A stretch of DNA of 64,000 bases from Planococcus rifietoensis. GTDB taxonomy: Bacteria > Bacillota > Bacilli > Bacillales_A > Planococcaceae. The notes under the pieces are model-generated. The model was not told where the DNA came from. It saw nothing but the letters and a program-made list of their open reading frames with translations, and did no database searches. A program made the position numbers and the translations under genes. The stretch is taken from positions 1,630,501-1,694,500 of the forward strand of contig NZ_CP013659.2 in assembly GCF_001465795.2 (NCBI RefSeq). The letters are read 5' to 3'. This document shows, in pieces, positions 42,806-52,573 of the stretch. The stretch's first letter is position 1. Each line of letters opens with the position of its first letter.

Positions 42806-44072
42806 CGCTTGCTTCCTCCTTGCCAGACAAGAAATACGTCATTTGCAAACTCATATTGTTTGCTGCTTGCGCAATCTGCTCTTTTGTTACACTTTCCCAT
42901 CTTCCAATCAAATAGGCAGGCTCGAAGTCTTCCGAGAGTTCCATGTATTGATCGTAAATGTCGATTTGGCCTCTTGCCGAATCGAGCGCTTCTTTTAACT
43001 GATTGGTAAGCAATGCTTTCGTCTGCTCCAACTCGGTATCGGTAATATGTCCTTGCTTGATTTCATCCAATTGGCCCAGGATCAGCGAAACCGCTTTTTC
43101 TTCCAGCTTGCGGTCAATCCCGGCAAGGACAAACATCAAGCCGAACTGCGATGCATAGGAACTCGAGACGTAATACGCCATGCTCTCCTTCTCACGGATA
43201 TTCGCGAACAATTTTGAATGCGCATATCCACCGAAAACACCGTTCATCAATTGCATGACCGGGAAGTCCTCATCGCGGAAGGTGACCGGCGTGAAGAACA
43301 TCATATGCAGTTTTCCTTGTTTCATGTCCTCGTATTCCAGCACGCGGGACTGTTCGGGCGGCTGCAATTGGCTTTGCGTTTTTTCAGGAAGCTGCTTGCG
43401 GTCGGCAAAATGGAAGTAATCACGGATATGAGATGAAATCAATTCCGGTGAAACATCTCCCACTACGTAAATCTCCACTTCATTATTTTCCAGCATGTGA
43501 TGATATGCAGCGACAAGCGATTCATTGGTCACTTGCTTGACTTGATCGATCGAACCGTTCGAAGTGATCGAAGCCGGATGTCCCGGAAGCCCAAGTTCCA
43601 TCATGCGCTGCTGAGCGTAGCGGGTTTTGTCGTCAAATACCGATTCAATCCGCTGGACGATGGATTCCTGTTCGCGCTTGAAAATGCTCTCCTTGAACTG
43701 GCCATTTTCAAAATTCGGCTTGAACAAGACGACATACATCAAATTCATTACTTTTTCAAGAACGCCTTTATCCGATAGATATTGGTCATTGACAGTTTCA
43801 ACATTCAAATTGACGATATGGTCGTCTCCGCGTTTGGTGGAATCTATGTATAATGACGTTCCGTATAAATCATCAAGCACCATGCGCAGTGCTGTATGGG
43901 ATGGGTACATTTCATTGCTGTGCTGCAAAACATTCGCCAGGATTGCGCGCTCGGAAGCATTTTTCACGGTGAGCCGGTCCTTGAAGCGAATCGAGAAATT
44001 TATGGTCTTGAATTGCGTCGTTTCATGTACGTGGACATGGACGCCTTGTGCGATCTTCTTTGTTTCAAACAT
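42798..44072 (-). CDS. ymfF: M16 family peptidase homologue YmfF (inactive subunit)
   Basis: A 424-residue M16-fold protein. At the position of the zinc site it has LANVLQHSNEMYP (about residues 45-57) and no HxxEH, so it is a non-catalytic partner. The C-terminal clamp region is kept (KLFANIREKESMAYYVSSSYAS). By analogy with other M16B heterodimers, it supplies substrate binding to YmfH. It is the first gene of the ymfF-ymfH-ymfI-ymfK block. GAGAGGGG precedes the ATG; a -10-like TATAGT is visible upstream but without a good -35. Confidence 0.9.
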   Translation of the reverse strand: MFETKKIAQGVHVHVHETTQFKTINFSIRFKDRLTVKNASERAILANVLQHSNEMYPSHTALRMVLDDLYGTSLYIDSTKRGDDHIVNLNVETVNDQYLSDKGVLEKVMNLMYVVLFKPNFENGQFKESIFKREQESIVQRIESVFDDKTRYAQQRMMELGLPGHPASITSNGSIDQVKQVTNESLVAAYHHMLENNEVEIYVVGDVSPELISSHIRDYFHFADRKQLPEKTQSQLQPPEQSRVLEYEDMKQGKLHMMFFTPVTFRDEDFPVMQLMNGVFGGYAHSKLFANIREKESMAYYVSSSYASQFGLMFVLAGIDRKLEEKAVSLILGQLDEIKQGHITDTELEQTKALLTNQLKEALDSARGQIDIYDQYMELSEDFEPAYLIGRWESVTKEQIAQAANNMSLQMTYFLSGKEEASDE

Positions 44073-44280
44073 GTTGGATCCCCTCTCGTGATTCTTACAC
44101 TAACTATACCGGACTTTTTCCTTTAAATGCAATGAAACCGGAGGAAACAGCTGGAAAAAAGCAGGCGAATTTCGAGCTGCTCCACGATTTTGCGATTTCC
44201 ATACCCATTCTTAGCATCCTGCGCTTTATTTAATGAAGGGTTTTTACTAATCGACTGTGCCCGCTGCTCGATTTTCTCCA

Positions 44281-44312
44281 CAAAAAAACTGGCGGAGAGA
44301 TCCCCGCCAGTT
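44281..44312 (-). terminator. Terminator after the nup operon
   Basis: Minus-strand AACTGGCGG / CCGCCAGTT with an 8-nt loop, followed by TTTTTG, about 30 bp past the nupQ stop. Confidence 0.88.
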
Positions 44313-44341
44313 GCTTTTCCCGCTGATATGCGATGTTGTTT

Positions 44342-45301
44342 TTAACGCTGTCCTTTGATATACGGTTTGCCGTTCGCTTTCGGAGCATTGGCGCGGCCGA
44401 TAAAGCCAGCTAGCGCGAAGATCGTCAAGACATATGGCAAGATCAACAAGAAGACGTTTGGAATTTCTTGAATATATGGAATCGAAGAACCGACGATGCT
44501 CAAGGATTGTGCGAAGCCGAAGAACAAAGCAGCGCCCATCGCACCGAGCGGATGCCATTTCCCGAAAATCATCGCAGCAAGTGCCATGAATCCTTGGCCG
44601 TTGATTGTTGCATGACCGAAGTCGCCAGTAATCGTCTGTGCGTAGATCGCACCGCCGATTCCCGCAAGAGCCCCAGAAATCATGACTGCAACATAGCGCA
44701 TTCTCGCAACGTTGATCCCCATTGTATCAGCTGCCATCGGATGCTCGCCGACCGCGCGCAAACGCAAGCCGAACGGCGTCTTGTAGATGACAAACCATGC
44801 CAGGATTGCCACACCGATTGCAAAGAATGAGGTGTTGTAAACCGATGTGAAGAATAATGGACCGATGACAGGGATCTCAGATAACACCGGCACGTTATAG
44901 CGTGCAAAGCGTTCGCTGATGAAATCCGTCTGGCCTTTATCGAAAATGCTCTTCACCAAGTAAAGGGCCAGTGCAATCGCCAATAAGTTGATGGCGACAC
45001 CTGAAACGACTTGGTCTGCGCGGAATGAAATCGATGCAACAGCGTGCAGCAGCGACAACAAAAGCGCTGCGACCATCGCTGCGATCAATGCCAGCCACGG
45101 GGTCATGCCGCCGAATGTATCGGCAAACAGCAAGTTGAACAAAATTCCCACAAATGCGCCGATGACCATCAAGCCCTCAAGGCCGATGTTGACGACACCT
45201 GAGCGTTCAGAGAACACCCCGCCGATTGCGACAAGAATAAGCGGCGCTGCATAGAAAATTGCCGAAGGGACGATGAAATATAGGATTTCCAAAAAGCTCA
45301 T
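44342..45301 (-). CDS. nupQ: Nucleoside ABC transporter permease NupQ
   Basis: A 319-residue inner-membrane permease of the branched-chain/BMP-type family with about 8-10 helices. Family marks are GGVFSERSGVVNIGLEGLM near residues 27-45 and the cytoplasmic coupling loop FGLRLRAVGEHPMAADTMGINV. It forms the translocation pore with NupP for guanosine and other nucleosides. It starts 1 nt after nupP, its GGAGG lying in the end of nupP. Last gene of the operon, followed by a terminator. Confidence 0.92.
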   Translation of the reverse strand: MSFLEILYFIVPSAIFYAAPLILVAIGGVFSERSGVVNIGLEGLMVIGAFVGILFNLLFADTFGGMTPWLALIAAMVAALLLSLLHAVASISFRADQVVSGVAINLLAIALALYLVKSIFDKGQTDFISERFARYNVPVLSEIPVIGPLFFTSVYNTSFFAIGVAILAWFVIYKTPFGLRLRAVGEHPMAADTMGINVARMRYVAVMISGALAGIGGAIYAQTITGDFGHATINGQGFMALAAMIFGKWHPLGAMGAALFFGFAQSLSIVGSSIPYIQEIPNVFLLILPYVLTIFALAGFIGRANAPKANGKPYIKGQR

Positions 45302-45302
45302 A

Positions 45303-46352
45303 TCACTTCGCCTCCTTCTTTTTGCCGGCCGCTCGGAGCAGCAGCAAACGAATGATATAGCCGGATGCTACGAAGAAGATGATCACGGCGATGACAATTT
45401 CAACAATCTCGATCGGAATGCCCGCAGCATTCGGCATATTAAGTGCGCCGTATTTTAAGGAGCCAAATAACGTGGCCCCGAAAATGACACCAAGCGGCGT
45501 ATTCATCCCGAGAAGCGCAACAGCGATGCCGTCAAAACCGATTCCGGTGAAGCCGCCTTTGGACGAAACATACTCAAACGTCCCAAGCGCTTCCATTGCG
45601 CCAGCAAGTCCGGCAAATGCACCGGAGATGACCATTGCCATAATAATATTTTTATTGACATTCATTCCTGCATATTCAGAAGCATGCTGGTTAAAGCCGA
45701 CCGCTTTCAGCTCGAAGCCGAGCGTCGTCTTCTCCAGGATGAACCACATGACGGCGACCATGATCAACGCCAGCAATAAGCCCAAGTGCAAACGGGAAAA
45801 TTCCGTCAAGTTCTCCAGGAATTCAGAACGAAGGGATGCGCTGGCGAAAATTCGCTCTGTGCGGTCTCCCCCTTCGGATACCGTTCGGATCAAAGCATTG
45901 GTAACGTGAAGGGCAATGTAGTTCATCATGATGGTGACGATAACTTCGTGCACGCGGAACTTGGCTTTCAATAACCCCGGAACAAAGCCCCATAATGCCC
46001 CCGCTACAGCCGCTGCCAAAATCGCCAGCGGCAAATGGATGATTTTAGGCAGTTCAACCGCTACGCCGACATAAGCTGCAGCGAACCAGCCAACGATCAA
46101 TTGCCCTTCGACCCCGATGTTAAAGAGCCCTGAGCGGAAAGCGAATGCAACGGCTAAACCAGCCAATAGATAAGGTGTAATTTGGCGAAGCGTTTCGCCG
46201 ATTGTGTAAAGGTCTCCAAATATACCGTTCCATAATGCGGCATAGCCTTCAATCGGGCTATAGCCGCTGACGAGCATGATGATCGCGCCTACGATCAGGC
46301 CGAGCACGACGGAAACGATCGGGACCAGCAAGTTTGTCGCTCTATTCGACAC
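45303..46352 (-). CDS. nupP: Nucleoside ABC transporter permease NupP
   Basis: A 349-residue permease, paralogous to NupQ: FAFRSGLFNIGVEGQLIVGWF and the coupling loop LGFELKAVGFNQHASEYAGMNV. I choose the GTG at 46352 (MSNRATNLLVPIV), which overlaps the end of nupO by 11 nt and resembles the known YufP N-terminus. The much longer in-frame reading would lie inside nupO. Together with NupQ it makes the heterodimeric membrane part of the importer. Confidence 0.9.
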   Translation of the reverse strand: MSNRATNLLVPIVSVVLGLIVGAIIMLVSGYSPIEGYAALWNGIFGDLYTIGETLRQITPYLLAGLAVAFAFRSGLFNIGVEGQLIVGWFAAAYVGVAVELPKIIHLPLAILAAAVAGALWGFVPGLLKAKFRVHEVIVTIMMNYIALHVTNALIRTVSEGGDRTERIFASASLRSEFLENLTEFSRLHLGLLLALIMVAVMWFILEKTTLGFELKAVGFNQHASEYAGMNVNKNIIMAMVISGAFAGLAGAMEALGTFEYVSSKGGFTGIGFDGIAVALLGMNTPLGVIFGATLFGSLKYGALNMPNAAGIPIEIVEIVIAVIIFFVASGYIIRLLLLRAAGKKKEAK

Positions 46353-47883
46353 GGTGCTTCCCGCCTTTCTTGTCTTTATCCGCATGTCCTGCCATGAGAA
46401 GACCCAGTTGTTGTTCAGTCGTTTCTTCAGGAATGACCACGTCGACGATTTCACCGTCATGGATAACGGCGATCCGGTCGGAGACATTCATCACTTCATC
46501 CAGCTCGAAAGAAATCAATAGCACCGCTTTTCCGTTATCGCGCTGTTCGATCAAACGGCTATGGATAAATTCGATTGCCCCTACATCCAAACCGCGCGTC
46601 GGGAGCGCTGCAATGAGCAGGTCCGGATTGCGGTCAACTTCACGGCCGATAATCGCTTTTTGCTGGTTCCCACCGGATAACGCACGTGCCGGTTCATGAG
46701 GTCCTTGCGTCCGGACATCGAAATCCTTGATGATTTGCTGGGCTTTTTCTGTAATTTTGTTATAGTCCATGATTCCCGACTTCGAGATTGGCGCAGTATA
46801 GTACGTTTGCAGCGCAATATTATGGCCAATCGGGAAATCGAGCACCAAACCGTGCTTGTGACGGTCTTGTGGAATATGGCCGACGCCGGATTCAGTCACT
46901 TTCCTTGGCTTCATGCCGGTTACGTCCTTGCCATGAATTAGCACTTTGCCGCTTTTGACTTTGCGCAATCCGGTAATCGCTTCGATCAATTCCGATTGGC
47001 CGTTGCCATCAATTCCCGCAATTCCGACAATTTCACCTTTGCGGACAGTCAGATTCAAATTCTTTACCTTGGCGATGCCACGGTAGTCTTCGACAACAAG
47101 ATCTTGGACGGTCAAGGTTTCTTCTGTTGGGAATGCCGGGCCTTTTTCGGTTTTGAATGTCACTTGGCGGCCGACCATCAAAGCAGCCAATTCGTTCGGG
47201 TTCGTTTCCGCCGTGGTGACGGTACCGATTCCCTGGCCTTTGCGGATGACGGTGACACGGTCTGAGACGTCCATGATCTCTTTTAATTTATGGGTGATGA
47301 GAATGATCGATTTGCCTTCAGCGATCAAACGTTTCATGATCTGGATCAATTCCGTGATTTCCTGGGGTGTGAGCGAAGCAGTCGGCTCATCGAATATGAG
47401 GATTTCCGCACCACGGTAAAGTGTTTTTAAAATTTCCACGCGTTGCTGCATACCAACTGAGATGTCTTCGATGATGGCGTATGGATCGACATTCAATCCA
47501 TATTGCTCTGATAATTTCGCTACTTTTTGTGCGGCATCTTTTTTGTTCGTCACGCCCATCTTTGTCGGCTCGCTGCCGAGAATGATGTTTTCGGTGACAC
47601 TGAAATTCTCGACCAGCATAAAGTGTTGATGCACCATTCCGATTCCGAGATCGTTCGCTACGTTCGGATTGGAAATATCTACTTTCTTCCCTCTGACGCG
47701 GATTTCCCCGCCTTCTGGTTGATACAATCCAAACAAGACATTCATCAAGGTGGATTTTCCTGCCCCGTTCTCACCGAGCAGCGCATGAATTTCCCCTTTT
47801 TCAAGCTGCAGGGTGATATTGTCGTTGGCGACAAAGTTCCCGAACTCTTTGCGGATATTCAGCATTTCAATAACATATTCCAC
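46342..47883 (-). CDS. nupO: Nucleoside ABC transporter ATP-binding protein NupO
   Basis: A 513-residue fused double ATPase of the sugar/nucleoside class. The first half has Walker A GENGAGKST, signature ISVGMQQ and LIFDEPTASLT. The second half has the variant P-loop GIDGNGQSE, LSGGNQQK and LLIAALPTRGLDV; the second site lacking the P-loop lysine is normal for this class. I start at the GTG at 47883 (MEYVIEMLNIRKEF) with GAGGGAG upstream. It energises NupP-NupQ. A strong terminator precedes it. Confidence 0.93.
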   Translation of the reverse strand: MEYVIEMLNIRKEFGNFVANDNITLQLEKGEIHALLGENGAGKSTLMNVLFGLYQPEGGEIRVRGKKVDISNPNVANDLGIGMVHQHFMLVENFSVTENIILGSEPTKMGVTNKKDAAQKVAKLSEQYGLNVDPYAIIEDISVGMQQRVEILKTLYRGAEILIFDEPTASLTPQEITELIQIMKRLIAEGKSIILITHKLKEIMDVSDRVTVIRKGQGIGTVTTAETNPNELAALMVGRQVTFKTEKGPAFPTEETLTVQDLVVEDYRGIAKVKNLNLTVRKGEIVGIAGIDGNGQSELIEAITGLRKVKSGKVLIHGKDVTGMKPRKVTESGVGHIPQDRHKHGLVLDFPIGHNIALQTYYTAPISKSGIMDYNKITEKAQQIIKDFDVRTQGPHEPARALSGGNQQKAIIGREVDRNPDLLIAALPTRGLDVGAIEFIHSRLIEQRDNGKAVLLISFELDEVMNVSDRIAVIHDGEIVDVVIPEETTEQQLGLLMAGHADKDKKGGKHRVE

Positions 47884-47992
47884 GGTTCTCACTCCCTCGG
47901 AGACTGGTTAGTTCTTTGTTTAAATGAATTAATACATGAAAGGCTTCTTTTATCAGAAACCTTTCATCTATTAATCTTTCGAAAAATAGACG

Positions 47993-48031
47993 AAAAAAAA
48001 TCATAAAGACCGGATACCCGGTCTTTATGAT
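47993..48031 (-). terminator. Terminator between nupN and nupO
   Basis: Minus-strand ATCATAAAGACCGG / CCGGTCTTTATGAT, perfect 14 bp with a 4-nt loop and an eight-T tail. It should make the binding protein more abundant than the transporter core. Confidence 0.93.
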
Positions 48032-48050
48032 GACCGTATTTGACTACAGC

Positions 48051-49130
48051 TTATTCAGAGACTGTTTCAGGAACTTCGATTTCTCCTGAAATAACTTTCT
48101 CTTTGTATTCTTCAATCTGGCTCATGACATCTTCTGGAATCGCGCCGCGTGAATCCGCAAGGGCTACCCCTTCATCAGACAAGCCGTAAGTGATAGTTTC
48201 CCCGCCTGGGAATTCACCGTTCATTGCTTGTTCTGAGATGTCGATAACCGCATTGTCAACGCGCTTCAATACAGAAGTCAAAGTAACGTTCGCATCGCCA
48301 GTCTGGCCCTCTTCGTATTGGTCAGCATCAACGCCGATAACCCATACGTTTTCGTCAGGATTGGCTTCTTTGCGTTCTTTGGCTTCAGTGAATACGCCGT
48401 TACCAGTTCCGCCTGCTGCATGGAAAATAATATCAGCTCCAGCGCTGTACATGCGGTTTGCTGTCGTTTTACCCAATTCCGCTTTATCAAAAGCACCTGT
48501 GTATTGAACATCGACTTCGATTGAATCATCAACAGCTTTTACGCCTTCAAGGAATCCAGCTTCAAAGCGCTCGATAACCGGGATTTCCATACCGCCGACA
48601 AAACCGATTTTGTCGGTTTCAGTCATCAATGCTGCAGCTACACCTGCAAGGAATGCGCCTTCTTGCTCTTTAAACATGACGCTTGCCACGTTTGGAGCAT
48701 CCACTACTGCATCGATGATAGCGATTTGTGAATCCGGCTGCTGCTCAGCGATTTCCTTAACAGCACCTTCCATTAGGAAGCCGATACCGAAGACGACGTC
48801 AAAATCACGGCGGATCAAGTTGTTCAAGTTGGTGTTGTAATCAGCGTCGGAAGCGGACTGGAGGTAATCAAACCCGCCATCGCCTTTTTCAAGGCCATTG
48901 TCTTCACCGAATTTTTGGATGCCTTCCCAAGCTGATTGGTTGAAGGATTTATCATCCACACCGCCGACATCTGTAACCATCGCTACAGAGAAATCACTTG
49001 CTTCTTCAGTGCCTTCTCCGCCTTCAGCAGAGTCGCCGCCGTTTGAAGTGTCTTCTTCGCTTCCGCATGCCGCAAGAACTCCAGCCGCCAGCATTAATGA
49101 TAAACCTACGCCAAATTTACGTTTAATCAA
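48051..49130 (-). CDS. nupN: BMP-family nucleoside-binding lipoprotein NupN
   Basis: A 359-residue surface lipoprotein: signal peptide with lipobox LAAC and lipidated C22, a Ser/Gly/Glu-rich spacer, then a BMP (PF02608) binding domain (VAMVTDVGGVDDKSFNQSAW, GFLMEGAVKEIAEQQPD, IFHAAGGTGNGVFTEAKE, VIGVDADQYEEG). It captures nucleosides such as guanosine. It starts with TTG (49130), with GGGGG about 8 nt upstream; an earlier in-frame TTG has no SD. It follows nupR by about 46 bp. A small extended -10 and a NupR-like half site lie in that gap. Confidence 0.92.
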   Translation of the reverse strand: MIKRKFGVGLSLMLAAGVLAACGSEEDTSNGGDSAEGGEGTEEASDFSVAMVTDVGGVDDKSFNQSAWEGIQKFGEDNGLEKGDGGFDYLQSASDADYNTNLNNLIRRDFDVVFGIGFLMEGAVKEIAEQQPDSQIAIIDAVVDAPNVASVMFKEQEGAFLAGVAAALMTETDKIGFVGGMEIPVIERFEAGFLEGVKAVDDSIEVDVQYTGAFDKAELGKTTANRMYSAGADIIFHAAGGTGNGVFTEAKERKEANPDENVWVIGVDADQYEEGQTGDANVTLTSVLKRVDNAVIDISEQAMNGEFPGGETITYGLSDEGVALADSRGAIPEDVMSQIEEYKEKVISGEIEVPETVSE

Positions 49131-49155
49131 TGTGATAACCCCCAAGGTTTTTTTG

Positions 49156-49176
49156 ATAATAGCAGGAATCAGATGT
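49156..49176 (-). promoter_or_regulatory. Putative nupN promoter with NupR-like half site
   Basis: Minus-strand TGCTATTAT (TGC at 49164-49162, TATTAT at 49161-49156) looks like an extended -10, about 20 nt before the GGGGG ribosome site. The 9-mer ATCAGATGT (plus 49168-49176) is shared with the palindrome upstream of nupR. Confidence 0.5.
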
Positions 49177-49905
49177 TTACAGCCGTTTGCGAACTACGTG
49201 AAAACTGAATTTATCAGCCCGGAAATAGTTCTTGGAATACAGCACCAAGCGATCGTTTTCATCGTAATGATGCTGTTTTAATACGAGTAATGCAGTTTCC
49301 GGGTCGCATTCAAGAATCGGCGACGCTTCTTCGTGATACCCTGTTGGGTCAATGAAGGTGACCGCATACGAGATGCGGATATCGCCGGATTCTTCAAGCG
49401 CCGAGAAGATGGAACTTTCTTTGCGTCCGAGAAAACCTTCTGGCATATAGACGGAAGGCACTTTGTCGATGCAATAGACGACAGGCTCCCCGTTTGCCGT
49501 TCGGACGCGTTCAATGGAAATGACAGTATCATCCGGATTGCAATGAAAGCGGTTAACATCTTCTTCAGAACAAATGGACTCCGAAGTGCTTAAGTAGACC
49601 ACTCCGGGTTCCATTCCCGCCTGGCGGATCATATCGGAAACGCTTGTCAATTCCTCGATGCCCGATGAAAAGACCGGTTTTGAATTGACAAACGTCCCGA
49701 CTCCGTGGCGCCTGACGATTACATTATCTTCTTCCAGGAGCCGCAGCGCCTCGCGTAGAGTCGCACGGCTCACTCCAAGTGATTTCGATAATTCGAACTC
49801 GGATGGCAATTTCTCTTTCTCTTTATAGACACCCGAAGCAATATCCTGCTTCATTCGATCGATCACTTGGAGATACAATGCACGGTGATCCGATTTGATT
49901 GTCAT
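49177..49905 (-). CDS. nupR: GntR/HutC-family regulator, probably NupR
   Basis: A 242-residue regulator. The N-terminal GntR winged helix (about residues 8-72: [60 protein letters not shown]) is joined to a C-terminal UTRA ligand domain. In Bacillus the GntR protein YmfC, encoded next to spoIIIE, is NupR, repressor of nupNOPQ; the neighbour ftsK and the adjoining nup operon both fit. I start at MTIKSDH (GGTGGTG upstream). A 14-bp dyad lies in its leader. Confidence 0.85.
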   Translation of the reverse strand: MTIKSDHRALYLQVIDRMKQDIASGVYKEKEKLPSEFELSKSLGVSRATLREALRLLEEDNVIVRRHGVGTFVNSKPVFSSGIEELTSVSDMIRQAGMEPGVVYLSTSESICSEEDVNRFHCNPDDTVISIERVRTANGEPVVYCIDKVPSVYMPEGFLGRKESSIFSALEESGDIRISYAVTFIDPTGYHEEASPILECDPETALLVLKQHHYDENDRLVLYSKNYFRADKFSFHVVRKRL

Positions 49906-49928
49906 ACGATTCACCACCCATGACAGAG

Positions 49929-49977
49929 ATCAGACATCTGATGTAAAACATTCCTACTAATCAGAATTACTATACCA
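49929..49977 (-). promoter_or_regulatory. nupR promoter and ATCAGA-N2-TCTGAT operator
   Basis: Minus-strand TGGTATAGT (49977-49969) is an extended -10. Downstream, ATCAGACATCTGAT at 49929-49942 is a 6-2-6 inverted repeat of GntR-operator size, 24 to 37 bp before the nupR start, suggesting autoregulation. Confidence 0.6.
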
Positions 49978-50081
49978 TTTAATAGAAATGAAATAAATAG
50001 CAATTTGTCGAATTCTGCGAATTTTCCTCCACAAGCTTTCTCAAATACTAAACATTTTGTCACAAATCAGCCATTGGCGGG

Positions 50082-52496
50082 TTAGTATTCTTCCTGCTTA
50101 GGAACCAGGACATGGCGTGGCTTACTGCCTTCATAAGGTCCGACGACCCCGCGCTGCTCCATTTGGTCTATAATCCGGGCGGCACGGGAATAGCCGACAC
50201 GGAACCGGCGCTGCAACATGGAAACGGATGCGGTCTGCATTTCTGTCACCAATTGAACCGCTTCGTCGTATAATTCATCAGTTTCCTGGTCGATGCTTAT
50301 CTCTTCCACATCCGACGGGATCATGTCTTCCTGGTATTGCGCTTTTTGCTGTTCGATGGAAAAGTCGACGATTTTTTCCACTTCGGTATCTGATAGGAAC
50401 GCTCCCTGTACGCGTACCGGTTTTGACTGTCCGGCACCGAGGAACAGCATATCGCCGCGGCCGAGCAATTTCTCTGCCCCGCCCATGTCGAGAATGGTGC
50501 GTGAATCGATGGCGGATGACACCGCAAAGGCGATGCGCGACGGGATGTTCGCCTTGATAACGCCGGTGATGACATTAACACTCGGACGCTGTGTAGCGAT
50601 GATCAAATGGATGCCCGCAGCACGCGCCATTTGTGCAAGGCGTGTGATGGCATCTTCCACTTCGTTGGACGCGACCATCATCAAATCCGCCAATTCATCG
50701 ACGATGACGACGATAAACGGAAGTTTTGGATGCTTTTCTTCGTTTTCTGCATTGAATGTGTCGACATAATCGTTATAGCCTTCGATATTGCGTGTGCCGG
50801 TATGGGAAAACAGCTCATAGCGCCGCTCCATTTCCGAAACGATTTTCTTCAATGCTTGTGCCGCTTTACGCGGGTCCGTTACGACCGGCGCGAGCAGATG
50901 GGGAATGCCGTTATAGACATTCAGTTCAACCATTTTCGGATCGATCATCATCATCTTCACTTCGTGCGGCTTGGCGCGCATGATGATGCTCGTGATGATG
51001 CCGTTGATGCATACCGATTTCCCGCTGCCTGTAGAACCCGCAACGAGCAGATGGGGCATTTTATTCAGTTCGGTCATAACGGCTTGGCCCGTCACGTCTC
51101 GGCCGAGCCCGAACAATAGTTTCGAGTCGGGGCGGTTGTTTTCTTCCGATTCCAGCACTTCTCGAAGGCTGACGACTGCGACTTCCGTATTCGGCACTTC
51201 AATGCCGATCGCCGATTTCCCGGGGATCGGGGCTTCGATGCGGATATCACGGGCGGCAAGTGCCAAAGCCAAATCGTCGTGAAGGCTGACGATTTTGCTG
51301 ACTTTCACGCCGACATCCGGCAGCACTTCGTATTTCGTGACGGCAGGGCCCAAATGGACTTGCGTCACTTTCGCGCGAACTCCGAAACTTTGAAAAGTTT
51401 TTTCAAGTTTTTTGGCGTTTTTCTGGATGCCCGAATACTCGCCACTTTGGTCGCTATGCGGCGGTAAGGTCAAGAGATCGATCGGCGGCAACGCATAATC
51501 TTCATTTTCCGCTTCCTCTTTCATCGACATGACCGGCTCTTTCAAGATCTCCCCGGTTTCCGGATCGACGTGCCTGATTGCTTCAGAAGCTTCGGTTTGC
51601 GGCTGTTCTTCTTCCACATTCTGACGCTTCGGCTTGACCTTTTCCGTAAAGGCCGAAATGATCGGCTCTTTTTCCGCTTCCTCTTCCGGCTCGCGCTCGG
51701 TCTCCTGATCAAAGACCAGCGTCGTCTCTGTCTCTTCCAGCGCATCGTCATAAGCTAATTGCTCGTTCATTTCCAATACTTTTTCAGGCGCATTTTTTCT
51801 GCGAGGCTGTTTTTTCGCCGGTTTGCGTTCCGGCTTAAAGCGTTCTGCGAGAGACCGCATCGCTTCGCCAACGACTGGCAAGCGCTCTGCAATTACTGGT
51901 GCAGCCGTTTTGCCGGTCAAGATAATGGCGCCGATCGATAATAAGATGATGGCGATGACCCATGTGCCGGCTGTCGCAAACAGCACGTGAAGCAGCGCAT
52001 ATAGCACAGCGCCGAAAAAGCCGCCGCCAGTCGCTTCGTAATTGCCCCAGATCGTGCCGGTCATTTGCGTCATCTTCGATGTTTCCGACAAAACATTTGC
52101 CGAAGTGATCGGCAGTATGGAACCTGCTGCCCAGATCAAATGGCTGATCAATAAAGCACCGGCAAGGAGAAACACCGAACCTGCTGCAATTTTTGCACGG
52201 ATTTTCGGCAGCCCGCGTTTGACCATAATGTGGAGTGCGGCTGCGATCAATGCAAGTGGTGCGAGAAAGGCTAAATAGCCGAGCAGATACTCAGCCATAT
52301 TGTTGAACATGCGGCCGATCAAGCCGAGCCTAAAGACCATCAAGATTGCGATGCCGATCATGATGAGGCCTGTCACTTCATAGGCAATCATTGGCACCGG
52401 CTGGCGCTTCTTCTTCGCTTTCGGTTTCGGTTTTGTGCGCGGCTTGGTACGCGGCTTTGTGGTAGTGGTTTTTTTGTTCGTACGGCTTGGCGCCAT
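50082..52496 (-). CDS. ftsK: DNA translocase FtsK/SpoIIIE
   Basis: An 804-residue DNA translocase. A basic N-terminus (1-32) leads to about four membrane helices (37-195). A Glu/Pro-rich linker (about 215-340) follows, then the RecA-like motor with Walker A GSTGSGKS (487-494) and [12 protein letters not shown], and a C-terminal gamma winged helix that reads chromosome polarity signals ([21 protein letters not shown]). It pumps DNA out of the closing septum and helps XerD at dif. I start at MAPSRTN after AGAGGG. In a spore-former this locus would be spoIIIE; no sporulation neighbours are present. Confidence 0.95.
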   Translation of the reverse strand: MAPSRTNKKTTTTKPRTKPRTKPKPKAKKKRQPVPMIAYEVTGLIMIGIAILMVFRLGLIGRMFNNMAEYLLGYLAFLAPLALIAAALHIMVKRGLPKIRAKIAAGSVFLLAGALLISHLIWAAGSILPITSANVLSETSKMTQMTGTIWGNYEATGGGFFGAVLYALLHVLFATAGTWVIAIILLSIGAIILTGKTAAPVIAERLPVVGEAMRSLAERFKPERKPAKKQPRRKNAPEKVLEMNEQLAYDDALEETETTLVFDQETEREPEEEAEKEPIISAFTEKVKPKRQNVEEEQPQTEASEAIRHVDPETGEILKEPVMSMKEEAENEDYALPPIDLLTLPPHSDQSGEYSGIQKNAKKLEKTFQSFGVRAKVTQVHLGPAVTKYEVLPDVGVKVSKIVSLHDDLALALAARDIRIEAPIPGKSAIGIEVPNTEVAVVSLREVLESEENNRPDSKLLFGLGRDVTGQAVMTELNKMPHLLVAGSTGSGKSVCINGIITSIIMRAKPHEVKMMMIDPKMVELNVYNGIPHLLAPVVTDPRKAAQALKKIVSEMERRYELFSHTGTRNIEGYNDYVDTFNAENEEKHPKLPFIVVIVDELADLMMVASNEVEDAITRLAQMARAAGIHLIIATQRPSVNVITGVIKANIPSRIAFAVSSAIDSRTILDMGGAEKLLGRGDMLFLGAGQSKPVRVQGAFLSDTEVEKIVDFSIEQQKAQYQEDMIPSDVEEISIDQETDELYDEAVQLVTEMQTASVSMLQRRFRVGYSRAARIIDQMEQRGVVGPYEGSKPRHVLVPKQEEY

Positions 52497-52524
52497 GGGA
52501 TTCCCTCTTTTCTTACGTAATGAA

Positions 52525-52563
52525 AAAGGATTCCTGCCGATAAAATCGGTATGGAATCCCTTT
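52525..52563 (-). terminator. Terminator after rnjB
   Basis: An imperfect two-part stem, minus-strand GGGATTCC...GGAATCC with inner CCGAT/ATCGG, followed by TTTTTC. Confidence 0.7.
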
Positions 52564-52573
52564 ACTTGTATTC

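Noticed and set aside
44132..44233. 33-codon plus-strand frame (MKPEETAGKK...) in the ymfF-nupQ gap
   Set aside because: No ribosome site before the ATG, no promoter or terminator, opposite to the surrounding transcription.
46342..47883. Second ATPase half of NupO lacking the P-loop lysine as a broken gene
   Set aside because: The GxDGNGQS variant is normal in this class of fused sugar/nucleoside ATPases.
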